Of a DNA stretch of 64,000 nt, positions 27,633 through 35,425 are shown in pieces. Each line of letters begins with the position of its first letter. The first letter of the stretch is position 1. Source of the stretch: JBBPYC01 sp965218765 (GTDB lineage Bacteria > Pseudomonadota > Gammaproteobacteria > Burkholderiales > Burkholderiaceae_C); NCBI GenBank assembly GCA_965218765.1, contig CBDCLU010000004.1, positions 124,001-188,000 on the forward strand, read 5' to 3'. Both the position numbers and the translations under genes were made by a program. The notes beneath the pieces are model-generated. The model ran no database searches. It had not been told where the DNA came from and was given only the letters and a program-made list of their open reading frames with translations.

Positions 27633-28508
27633 TCATTTCTTTCGCCAAGGCATCGCACGCGCCTCGACCCAGCCCAGCCCCAGCGTCATCAACCAGCCGC
27701 AAAGTGCGACGCTGATCATGCCGACCAGGATCATCGGCGGATAGATGTCCTGCGCGGCCTGGTTCAGGATCTGGCCCAGGCCCGCCACCGCGCCGACCAG
27801 TTCGGCTGCGACCAGCGTGGTCCAGGATGCCTGCATCGACAGCCGCAGGCCCGTGAAGATGCTAGGCAGCGCGCCCGGGATCAGCACCTGCGTGAACAGG
27901 CGCCAGCCACGGATGTCGAGCATCGCGCCGGCTTCCAAAAGCGGCTGCTCGATCTGGCGCACGCCGCTGAACGTGTTGATCACCGACGGCACGAATGCGG
28001 CGACGAAGATCACCATGATCTTGGCGCCGTCGCCGAGGCCCAGCCAGACGATCGCCAGCGGTATCCAGGCCAGCGGCGGGATCGGCCGCAGGAACAGGAA
28101 CGCGGGATTCAGCAGCGCTTCCGCCGCGCGGCTCGCACCCATCGCAAGGCCGACTGCAACGCCGACCGAAGACGCCACCGCGAATCCCATCGTGACCAGC
28201 CCCACGCTGCGCAGCACGTGCTCATGCCAGCGCGCGTTGCTGTAGCCGTCCAGCAGGATCTGCTGCCAGGCGCTCCAGGTGTCGGCCGGGCCCGGAAACC
28301 GGATCGCAGAGATCAGTCCGCTGCCCGACGTCAGCGCCCACCAGGTGAGCAGCACCAATGCCAGCGACAGCAGCACGCGCAACAGGCCGACACGCCAGGT
28401 CGGCGCGCCCGATGACCGACCGCGCGGTGCGGCGCCGGTGACGGCGGGTGCAGCAGTCTGTACGGAAGTCAACGAAGCTGTCTCCTGATTCTTTGTAAGC
28501 GCTTTCAT
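27633..28508 (-). CDS. ABC transporter permease (SsuC/TauC-like), first of two
   Basis: 291 residues from the ATG at 28506-28508; in-frame starts further upstream exist (28592, 28640) and none has a clear ribosome site. A low-complexity N-terminal tail is followed by about six hydrophobic helices, with WIPLAIVWLGLGDGAKIMVI and the EAA loop EAGAMLDIRGWRLFTQVLIP. It is the first gene of the seven-gene operon and faces the LacI-type regulator. A perfect LacI-family operator (28494-28507) covers codons 1-5, so binding there could block both transcription and ribosome access. Confidence 0.87.
   Translation of the reverse strand: MKALTKNQETASLTSVQTAAPAVTGAAPRGRSSGAPTWRVGLLRVLLSLALVLLTWWALTSGSGLISAIRFPGPADTWSAWQQILLDGYSNARWHEHVLRSVGLVTMGFAVASSVGVAVGLAMGASRAAEALLNPAFLFLRPIPPLAWIPLAIVWLGLGDGAKIMVIFVAAFVPSVINTFSGVRQIEQPLLEAGAMLDIRGWRLFTQVLIPGALPSIFTGLRLSMQASWTTLVAAELVGAVAGLGQILNQAAQDIYPPMILVGMISVALCGWLMTLGLGWVEARAMPWRKK
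28494..28507. promoter_or_regulatory. LacI/GalR-family operator, TGTAAGCGCTTTCA
   Basis: The 14-mer matches the LacI/GalR family consensus TGNAANCGNTTNCA at every fixed position, with a central CG. It lies at the start of the first gene of the sulfonate-type operon, 145 bp from the divergent LacI gene. It could be an autoregulated shared operator. The palindrome overlaps the proposed start codon of the permease, so coincidence with coding sequence has to be considered. Confidence 0.6.
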
Positions 28509-28652
28509 TCTGGGCGTTGCACGGGGGCAGGTCAACGTCAGGACCGGGTTCCAGCCCTGGGAATAACCCTTGCCCTGCCGATATTGCACCATGCCCAATC
28601 GCCACAGGCGAGCCGTCTTCTCTCCTGCAAGCGCGTACATTCACAATCGCTC
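28509..28652. promoter_or_regulatory. Divergent promoter region of the sulfonate-type operon and the LacI gene
   Basis: 144 bp between the first permease gene and the LacI-type gene. No clear sigma-70 hexamers could be assigned; TACATT at 28636-28641 could be a -10 for the LacI gene. Confidence 0.35.
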
Positions 28653-29681
28653 ATGAGCGTTCCGGACCATCACCATCCGACCCTGGCCGACGTGGCGCGC
28701 CGCGCCCGCGTGTCGAGCGCAACGGTGTCGCGTGCGCTGAATCGGCCCGACACCGTCAGCGCCGCACTGCGCGAGCGGGTCGGCGCGGCGGTGGCCACAC
28801 TCGGCTACCTGCCGCATGCCGGTGCGCGTGCGTTGATGCTCAGACGATCGGGCACCGTCGGCGCGGTGTTCCCGACCATCGACAACGCGATCTTTGCGAC
28901 CGCGATCGAAGCACTGCAGCGCCGGCTCGCACGCGCGGACGTGCAACTGCTGCTGGCCACCAGCGGTTACGACCCGGCCAACGAGATGCGCCAGTCCATC
29001 AACCTGGTCACGCGCGGCGCCGATGGGTTGGCGCTGTGCGGTCATTCGCAGGCTCCCGAGTTGCTGCGCTTTCTGCAGCAGCGGCGCGTGCCATGCGTGC
29101 ATGTGATGGTGCATGACGCCAGCAGCGATTCGATCAGCGTCGGCTTCGACAACGCGGCCGCCACGCGCCAGGTGGTGCGCTATCTGCTCGATCTCGGGCA
29201 TCGCCGCATCGCGATGCTGGCCGGCATCACGCGCGACAACGACCGCGCGCTGCAGCGCGTGGCCGGCGTGCAGGGCGCATTGGCTGCCGCGGGCATCGCA
29301 CTGGCGAGCGCGCAACTGGTCGAACGCCGCTACGCGCTGGCCGAGGCGCGCTCCGGCTTTCGCGAACTGTTCGCACGGCCGCCCGCACCGACCGCGCTGA
29401 TCTGCGGCAACGACGTGCTTGCGTTCGGCGCGCTGCTGGAAGCGCAGGCCAGCGGGCTGCAGGTGCCGCGGGATCTGTCGATCGTCGGCTTCGACGATCT
29501 GGAGATGGCGCGCCACCTGCACCCGCCGCTGACCACCGTGCAGGTGCCGACCGAACGCATGTGGGCGACGGCCGCGGACCGGCTGCTGGCGGCGCTGCGC
29601 GGCGAGCCGGCGCTGCCCAACAGCGAGATCGACGTCGCGCTGGTGGTGCGCGGCTCGACCGGGCCGCCGCGCCGGGACTGA
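28653..29681 (+). CDS. LacI family transcriptional regulator
   Basis: 342 residues from the ATG at 28653. The N-terminal helix-turn-helix and hinge are TLADVARRARVSSATVSRAL and then NRPDTVS, with YLPHAGARAL in the hinge helix. A periplasmic-binding-like sensor domain follows (SGTVGAVFPTIDNAIFATAI, ISVGFDNAAATRQVVRYLLDLGHRRIAML in outline, SIVGFDDLEMARHLHPPLTT). It is divergent from the sulfonate-type operon and is its likely repressor, probably released by the imported compound or a catabolite. No strong ribosome site is visible; starts further upstream are less likely because the HTH begins at residue 10 here. Confidence 0.92.
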   Translation: MSVPDHHHPTLADVARRARVSSATVSRALNRPDTVSAALRERVGAAVATLGYLPHAGARALMLRRSGTVGAVFPTIDNAIFATAIEALQRRLARADVQLLLATSGYDPANEMRQSINLVTRGADGLALCGHSQAPELLRFLQQRRVPCVHVMVHDASSDSISVGFDNAAATRQVVRYLLDLGHRRIAMLAGITRDNDRALQRVAGVQGALAAAGIALASAQLVERRYALAEARSGFRELFARPPAPTALICGNDVLAFGALLEAQASGLQVPRDLSIVGFDDLEMARHLHPPLTTVQVPTERMWATAADRLLAALRGEPALPNSEIDVALVVRGSTGPPRRD

Positions 29682-29713
29682 TCGGCGCCTGCGCAGCAGG
29701 CCGGCCCGCTCGC

Positions 29714-30475
29714 TCAGGCCGGCCGCTGCGTGCGCGAGACGTAGTCGACGTCGCGGGTATCGACGATCGACACGCGCAGCTCGGCCGGTTTCTGGTCGAC
29801 CGTCAGCGCGACGCGCTCGATGCGCAGCACCGGCGCACCCGCGCGCAGGCCGAGCAGCGCTGCGCTGGTCGCATCGATGCCGGCTGCGCAGACGCGTTCG
29901 TCGGCCCCCACCACGGTGATGCCGAAGCCGGTCTGGTAGAGCTCGTAGATGGTGCCGGCGCGCTGTGCGAACTGCACCTTGTTGAGGCCGGAGAACATCG
30001 CGGCGGACAGCACGATGCGGTCGTGGATCATGGGCCGGCCCTGCAACGACAGCACGTTGTCGATGCGGAACACCGGGTTCGACCCGTGCAGCCCGAGCGC
30101 TGCGCTTTCCGCGGCGGTGGCGCGCGAGCGCGCAAATGCGTGCAGCCTCAGCTGCGGGAACTCGCGGGCCCCCGAGCGCGGCTCGATCTTGAAGAACTGG
30201 AACATGAAGCGTTCCTGGTCCAGCCGGCCGACGAACGTGCCGCGCCCCTGCTGGCGCACCAGGATATGGTCGGCCACCAGCTCGTCGACCGCGCGGCGCA
30301 GCGTGCCGATCGACACCTGAAACCGGTCTGCCAGCTCCCTTTCATTCGGCAGCATGGCGCCGGGCGGCGTGCGGCCGGCGCCGATGTCGGCGATCAGCTG
30401 CTTCTTGACCTCGCGGTACAGCAGCGCACCGCGCGGCGGCCCGGCAAGCGGTGACGATGGCGAGGAAGCAGGCAT
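29714..30475 (-). CDS. GntR family regulator (HutC/FarR subfamily, UTRA domain)
   Basis: 253 residues from the ATG at 30473-30475. The winged helix reads PPGAMLPNERELADRFQVSIGTL in outline with RRAVDELVADHILVRQQGRGTFV following (residues about 35-80). A UTRA effector domain occupies the C-terminal two thirds (FRIDNVLSLQGRPMIHDRIV, RIERVALTVDQKPAELRVS). The open frame upstream of 30475 is antisense to the divergent carbonic anhydrase gene. It may regulate that gene or act elsewhere; the effector is unknown. Confidence 0.9.
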   Translation of the reverse strand: MPASSPSSPLAGPPRGALLYREVKKQLIADIGAGRTPPGAMLPNERELADRFQVSIGTLRRAVDELVADHILVRQQGRGTFVGRLDQERFMFQFFKIEPRSGAREFPQLRLHAFARSRATAAESAALGLHGSNPVFRIDNVLSLQGRPMIHDRIVLSAAMFSGLNKVQFAQRAGTIYELYQTGFGITVVGADERVCAAGIDATSAALLGLRAGAPVLRIERVALTVDQKPAELRVSIVDTRDVDYVSRTQRPA

Positions 30476-30634
30476 GGAGCGGGCGCGGCGGGTAAAGCCT
30501 AGGTCGATGGGTCGGGCGATTGTCGAATAATGAGACCGGGTGCACGGCCGATGGATGCGGCGCACATCAGACGCACGCAGCCCTGCCCATCTGCGTGCGC
30601 CATCACCAACCGGCGACCAAGGAGCCAACGCGAC

Positions 30635-31378
30635 ATGACCACACGCTGCAACGCCCCGATCGACAGCCGCTTGCGCCGCACCATGCTGCGCACCGCCTGC
30701 GGCGGCACCCTGGGCTTGGCCGCGCTGCTGGGCCTGCCAGCCGCCTCGTTTGCCACCGACGGCAAGAAATCCGCGTTGAGCCCGGATGAAGCGCTGGAAA
30801 AGCTCAAGCAGGGCAACGCCGACTTTCTCGCCGACAAGGGATCGGCCGCGCCGAAGGACCACAACCGCCGGCTCGAGATCGCCCGCAGCCAGGCGCCGTT
30901 CGCGGTGTTCGTCGGCTGCTCGGACAGCCGGGTGCCGCCCGAAGTGCTGTTCGGTGTGGGCCTGGGCGAACTGTTCATCGTGCGCAACGCGGGCAACACC
31001 GTGGACACGGTGGCGCTGGGCAGCATCGAATACGGCGTCGCGGTGCTCGGTGCGCCGCTGTTGGTCGTGATGGGGCACGAGCGCTGCGGCGCGGTCGATG
31101 CGGCCGTGAAGGTGGTGAAAAAGAACGCGACCTACCCGGGCAGCATCGGCACCATGATCCAGCCGATCCTGCCGGCCGCGCTGATGGCGGCGGCCACGCA
31201 CCCGGGCGCCGACGACGAGGAGGTGCTGGACGCCGCGGTGCGCGAGAACGTGCGCAGGGTGGTCGAGCGGCTGCGCAATTCGGAGCCGATGCTGACCGAC
31301 CCGCTGAAGTCCGGCAAATTGAAGATCGTCGGCGCGCGCTATGACCTGGATGACGGGAAAGTCGATTTCTTCATCTGA
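30635..31378 (+). CDS. Beta-class carbonic anhydrase with an export signal
   Basis: 247 residues from the ATG at 30635, with GGAG eleven bases upstream. The N-terminus has a twin Arg (DSRLRRTMLRTACGG) and a hydrophobic segment ending AASFATDG, so the protein is probably exported to the periplasm, possibly by Tat. Zinc ligands Cys95 (VGCSDSR) with the Asp97-Arg99 dyad, His148 and Cys151 (MGHERCGA) are all present. It interconverts CO2 and bicarbonate. The gene is divergent from a GntR regulator and convergent with the phosphofructokinase gene. Most beta-class enzymes are cytoplasmic, so the signal peptide is of note. Confidence 0.92.
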   Translation: MTTRCNAPIDSRLRRTMLRTACGGTLGLAALLGLPAASFATDGKKSALSPDEALEKLKQGNADFLADKGSAAPKDHNRRLEIARSQAPFAVFVGCSDSRVPPEVLFGVGLGELFIVRNAGNTVDTVALGSIEYGVAVLGAPLLVVMGHERCGAVDAAVKVVKKNATYPGSIGTMIQPILPAALMAAATHPGADDEEVLDAAVRENVRRVVERLRNSEPMLTDPLKSGKLKIVGARYDLDDGKVDFFI

Positions 31379-31501
31379 CAGTCCCCGCCGCTTCATTTTG
31401 TAATCGAATAGGGCTGAGGCGCAGGTGGAGCAAGCGCAGGCAGTTACTCTTTATGTAGCAAACGGCATTGGCCTGTGCCCCGGCTGCCGGTCGACGCCGC
31501 C

Positions 31502-32761
31502 TCAGGCCAGCGCGAATTCGGCGAGCTTCTTCGGCACCAGTTCGTTCTTGAGCGTCGCGTAGCGCGGCAGGCCGTCGGCGCCGTACTGCGGCGCGCTCTC
31601 GCCCTGGATCAGCGGCGACAGGTAGCGGCGGCACGCATCCGTGATGCCGAAGCCGTCGGCGCTGATGAAGTCGCGCGGCATCGTCTTTTCCACGTTGGCC
31701 ACTTGGTCGAGCGGCGCGCTGCCGATGCGCCATTGATACGGCTCATCACTGGTGCGCTCGATCGTCGGCATCACCGCGTTCGCACCTTCGAGCGCGAGTT
31801 CGACCGCGCGCTGGCCCAGCGCGTAAGCCTGCTGCTCATCGGTGGCCGATGCGATGTGGCGCGCCGCGCGCTGCAGATAGTCGGCCACGGCCCAGTGGAA
31901 CTTGTGGCCGAGCGCGGACTTCACCATCTGCGCGACGACCGGCGCCGCACCGCCGAGCTGCGCATGGCCGAACGCATCGCGCGTGCCCTGTTCGGCCAGG
32001 AACGTGCCGTCCGGGTAGTGGCAGCCTTCGGACACGACCACGCTGCAGTAGCCGTGCTCCTTCACTTTCCGATCGACTTCGCTCAGAAACTTCTTCTCGT
32101 CGAATTCGATTTCGGGAAACAGGATCACGACCGGGATGCCATGCGCTTCCACCAGCCCGCCGGCCGCTGCGATCCAGCCTGCGTGCCGGCCCATCACTTC
32201 CATGACGAACACCTTGGTGGACGTGGCGGCCATGGAGCGCACGTCGAACGACGCTTCGAGCACCGACACCGCCACGTACTTGGCGACCGAGCCGAAGCCG
32301 GGGCAGCAGTCGGTCAGCGGCAGGTCGTTGTCGATCGTCTTGGGCACATGGATCGCCTGCAGCGGATAGCCGAGCGACTGCGACAACTGGCTGACCTTGA
32401 AACAGGTGTCGGCCGAGTCGCCGCCGCCGTTGTAGAAAAAAGTGCCGATGTCATGCGCCTTGAACACTTCGATCAGGCGTTCGTACTCACGCCGGTTCTT
32501 TTCCAGCGACTTGAGCTTGTAGCGGCAGGAGCCGAATGCGCCGGACGGCGTGTGGCGCAGTGCGGCTATTCGTTCGGCCGACTCGGCTGACGTGTCGATC
32601 AACTGCTCGGTCAGCGCGCCGATGATGCCGTTTTTGCCCGCATAGACGGTACCGATCCGGCCCGCATGCTGGCGCGCCGTCTCGATCACGCCGCAGGCCG
32701 ATGAATTGATGACGGCGGTGACGCCGCCGGACTGGGCATAGAACGCGTTGTGGGCTGGCAT
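31502..32761 (-). CDS. Pyrophosphate-dependent 6-phosphofructokinase
   Basis: 419 residues from the ATG at 32759-32761. GGGDS (residues 112-116) has Asp115 where ATP-dependent enzymes have Gly, and PKTIDND (140-146) has Lys141 where they also have Gly; both are the established marks of PPi specificity. FVMEVMGRHAGWIAAAGGL and VVVSEGCHYPDG are further family motifs. It phosphorylates fructose 6-phosphate reversibly with PPi in the cytoplasm, so it can serve glycolysis, gluconeogenesis or PPi balance. It is divergent from the MATE transporter gene, 62 bp apart. Confidence 0.93.
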   Translation of the reverse strand: MPAHNAFYAQSGGVTAVINSSACGVIETARQHAGRIGTVYAGKNGIIGALTEQLIDTSAESAERIAALRHTPSGAFGSCRYKLKSLEKNRREYERLIEVFKAHDIGTFFYNGGGDSADTCFKVSQLSQSLGYPLQAIHVPKTIDNDLPLTDCCPGFGSVAKYVAVSVLEASFDVRSMAATSTKVFVMEVMGRHAGWIAAAGGLVEAHGIPVVILFPEIEFDEKKFLSEVDRKVKEHGYCSVVVSEGCHYPDGTFLAEQGTRDAFGHAQLGGAAPVVAQMVKSALGHKFHWAVADYLQRAARHIASATDEQQAYALGQRAVELALEGANAVMPTIERTSDEPYQWRIGSAPLDQVANVEKTMPRDFISADGFGITDACRRYLSPLIQGESAPQYGADGLPRYATLKNELVPKKLAEFALA

Positions 32762-32823
32762 GGATCGCTTTCTCTGAACGTACGAAGGGGCGGGCCGCGG
32801 CCGCGCGCACAATCGCGCGGCCC

Positions 32824-34338
32824 ATGACAAATGCTAAACCCGCCGCGCCCCAGACTGCCCGCTTCGTGACCGGCTCGCTGCTGCGCCATGTGTTCGTGAT
32901 GGCCTCGACCGGCGCGATCGGACTCGTCGCGGTGTTCGCGGTCGATCTGATCAACCTGTTCTACATCTCGCGGCTCGGTGAAAAGCAGATCGCTGCGGCA
33001 GTCGGCTTTGCGGGGGTGGTTGCGTTCTTTCACATCTCGATTGCGATCGGCCTGACGATCGGCGTCACCGCAGTCGTCTCACGCACGATCGGCGCGGGGC
33101 GGCTGCCCGATGCGCGCAAGCTGGCCACCACCAGCCTGCTGCTGATGGCTGTGATCTGCATCGTGCTGGGCAGCGGCACGCAGCCGTTTTTGCACCTGAT
33201 CCTGCCGGCCCTGGGTGCCACCGGCGAGACCGCGCGGCTGGCCGAGCGCTACCTGTCGATCACCGTGCATTCGCTGCCGCTGGTCGGCGTCGGCATGGCC
33301 TGCAGCGCGCTGCTGCGCTCGGTCGGCGATGCGCGCGCCGCGATGAACGTGACGTTGGGCTCGGCCGCGTTCACCTTGCTGCTCGACCCGGTTTTCATCT
33401 TCGTGCTGGACCTAAAGCTCGACGGCGCGGCGATCGTGTCGGTGCTCGCGCGGGCCGTGCTGCTGGGCGTCGGCCTGTACGGCGTGGTGGTGCGGCACCG
33501 GCTGCTCGGGCGCTTCGACCGCAGCCTGCTCGGCGCGCATCTGCGGCAGTTGGGCGCGGTGGCCGGGCCCGCGGTGCTGACGAACCTCGCGACGCCGGTC
33601 GCGGCCGGCTTCATCACGCATTCGATCGCGCAGTTCGGCGCCGCGGCGGTCGCAGGCCAGGCGACCATCGACCGGGTCACGCCGGTCGCGTTCGGGCTGG
33701 TCTTTGCGCTGTCCGGCGCGATCGGGCCGATCTTCGCGCAGAACCTGGGCGCGCGTGAATACGGCCGCGTGCGCGAGGCGCTGTGGGCGTCGCTCAAATT
33801 CATGGTGATCGCAGTCGCCGCCGCCTGGGGCGTGCTGGCGCTCGCGCAGGGGTTCCTGGTGGCGGCGTTTTCCGCAGACGGGCCGGCCGAGCATCTGATC
33901 CGCGCGTTCTGCGACTGGATCGCGGCAGGCTTCTTCTTCGTCGGCGCGCTGTTCGTCGCGAACACCGCGTTCAACAACCTGGGGCGGCCGCTGTTGTCCA
34001 CCGCGTTCAACTGGGCACGCGCGACCTTGGGCACGATTCCGTTCGCGTGGTACGGCGCGCGTTACGGCCCGATCGGCGTACTCGCGGGGCAGGCGCTGGG
34101 CTCGGCGATCTTCGGATCGCTGGCGTTGCTGTGGGCGTTCCGGCTGACGGCGTCGATTGCCGCGCAGGGCGGTTCGGTCTCCGACGCGGCGTCGCAATCG
34201 CTTGCACCGGCCGCCACGCTCGAGCAGGGCAGCGGCCAGGAGCCGGCGCTGGTGCCGTCGCCGCACGTGCCGAATGCGGCCGGGCTGGCGCCGCTGGCGG
34301 TAGTGGCAGCAACAGGCGATGAGCGACCAACCTCGTAG
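32824..34338 (+). CDS. MATE family efflux transporter
   Basis: 504 residues with about twelve membrane helices in two homologous halves. Motifs include MASTGAIGLVAVFAVDLINL, LGEKQIAAAVGFAGVVAFF near the N-terminus and FALSGAIGPIFAQNLGAREY in the second half. MATE proteins use a sodium or proton gradient to export cationic drugs or metabolites. A C-terminal tail of about 55 residues rich in Ala, Ser and Pro extends beyond the usual fold. It ends just before a hairpin terminator at 34375-34416. Confidence 0.9.
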   Translation: MTNAKPAAPQTARFVTGSLLRHVFVMASTGAIGLVAVFAVDLINLFYISRLGEKQIAAAVGFAGVVAFFHISIAIGLTIGVTAVVSRTIGAGRLPDARKLATTSLLLMAVICIVLGSGTQPFLHLILPALGATGETARLAERYLSITVHSLPLVGVGMACSALLRSVGDARAAMNVTLGSAAFTLLLDPVFIFVLDLKLDGAAIVSVLARAVLLGVGLYGVVVRHRLLGRFDRSLLGAHLRQLGAVAGPAVLTNLATPVAAGFITHSIAQFGAAAVAGQATIDRVTPVAFGLVFALSGAIGPIFAQNLGAREYGRVREALWASLKFMVIAVAAAWGVLALAQGFLVAAFSADGPAEHLIRAFCDWIAAGFFFVGALFVANTAFNNLGRPLLSTAFNWARATLGTIPFAWYGARYGPIGVLAGQALGSAIFGSLALLWAFRLTASIAAQGGSVSDAASQSLAPAATLEQGSGQEPALVPSPHVPNAAGLAPLAVVAATGDERPTS

Positions 34339-34374
34339 CGCCCAAGAAAACCAGCGGCGCTCACCAAAAACGAT

Positions 34375-34416
34375 AAAGCCCGCAGGCACCCTGATTCAGG
34401 ACTGGCTGCGGGCTTT
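34375..34416. terminator. Bidirectional hairpin terminator between convergent genes
   Basis: Perfect 11-bp stem AAAGCCCGCAG / CTGCGGGCTTT with a 20-base loop, flanked by A- and T-rich ends. It lies 37 bp after the MATE gene stop and could also serve the convergent fasciclin gene. Confidence 0.7.
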
Positions 34417-34544
34417 GGCCTTCAACGGTCGGTCAGTGCGTGGCTTGCCGTGCTGATGCGTTGTTGAAAACCGATTGACGATCGACAGTGCAGCGGAGCG
34501 CGCCTTCAGCCACCTGATCGGTCGATCTCACTTGATCACCTGGA

Positions 34545-35174
34545 TCAGTTCGGCACCAGCACGTGGTCCACCACGTGGATCACGCCGTTGCTCTGATAGA
34601 CGTTGGCGATCGTGACTTTGGCGGAGCCGCCTTTTTCGTCCGTCAGGATGACGTCGTTGCCGCGCATCGACGCGACCAGCGAGTCGCCGCTGGCGGTCTT
34701 CAACGTGGCGCGGCCACCACCGGCTGCGACCATCTTCTGCAGCGCAGCGGCGTCGACCCGGCCCGGCACCACGTGCGCGGTCAGGATCTTGACCAGGGTG
34801 GGCTTGTTCTGCGGCATCAGCAGGGTGTCCACGGTACCGGCGGGCAGCATCGCAAACGCTTCGTTGGTCGGTGCGAACACGGTGAACGGGCCCGGGCCTT
34901 TCAGCGTCTCGACCAAGCCGGCAGCTTTCACGGCAGCGACCAGCGTGGTGTGATCCTTCGAGTTGACGGCGTTGTCGATGATGTCCTTGGTCGGGTACAT
35001 CGGCGCGCCGCCGACCATCACGACCGACTCCTTGCCCATCGCCATCTTGTCTTTGTCCATGGACATCTTGTCCTTGTCCATCGCCATCTTGTCTTTGTCA
35101 TCCATGCCCATGCCCATGTTGGAGCAGGCGGAGAGCAGGGTCACGACGCTGGCTGCGATCAGTAGTTTTTTCAT
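34545..35174 (-). CDS. Fasciclin-domain lipoprotein with Met/Asp/Lys repeats
   Basis: 209 residues from the ATG at 35172-35174. A lipoprotein signal (MKKLLIAASVVTLLSAC) places Cys17 as the acylated residue. Residues about 24-45 form an imperfect repeat of DKDKM-A/S-M units, rich in Met and acidic residues and possibly metal-binding. The rest is a complete fasciclin (FAS1) domain: TTLVAAVKAAGLVETLKG, FTVFAPTNEAFAMLPAGTV, LTAHVVPGRVDAAAL and a C-terminal NGVIHVVDHVLVPN. FAS1 domains mediate adhesion or surface interactions. It is anchored in the outer or inner membrane. The Met-rich linker distinguishes it from ordinary secreted FAS1 proteins. Confidence 0.9.
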   Translation of the reverse strand: MKKLLIAASVVTLLSACSNMGMGMDDKDKMAMDKDKMSMDKDKMAMGKESVVMVGGAPMYPTKDIIDNAVNSKDHTTLVAAVKAAGLVETLKGPGPFTVFAPTNEAFAMLPAGTVDTLLMPQNKPTLVKILTAHVVPGRVDAAALQKMVAAGGGRATLKTASGDSLVASMRGNDVILTDEKGGSAKVTIANVYQSNGVIHVVDHVLVPN

Positions 35175-35425
35175 GGTTGTTTCTCTTGCTTTGTGAAAAT
35201 GTTCCAACTGCGCGGAACGGAAAAACGCTGTGGAAACCGCCAACAGTGCGGAGGCGCTTTTTGACAGGCGCTTGACCCTTTATACGCGATTGGTCACAAA
35301 CTGGATTCATCGCGCCCGGTGCAGCGCGCAGGAACGCCAATGCCGGCGAACGGTTTCCGCAGGCGGGCGGTTCGCGTCGAATGGCCCCCCCTGACAGCGG
35401 CGATGGCCGGACCGCCGCGTAGTTT

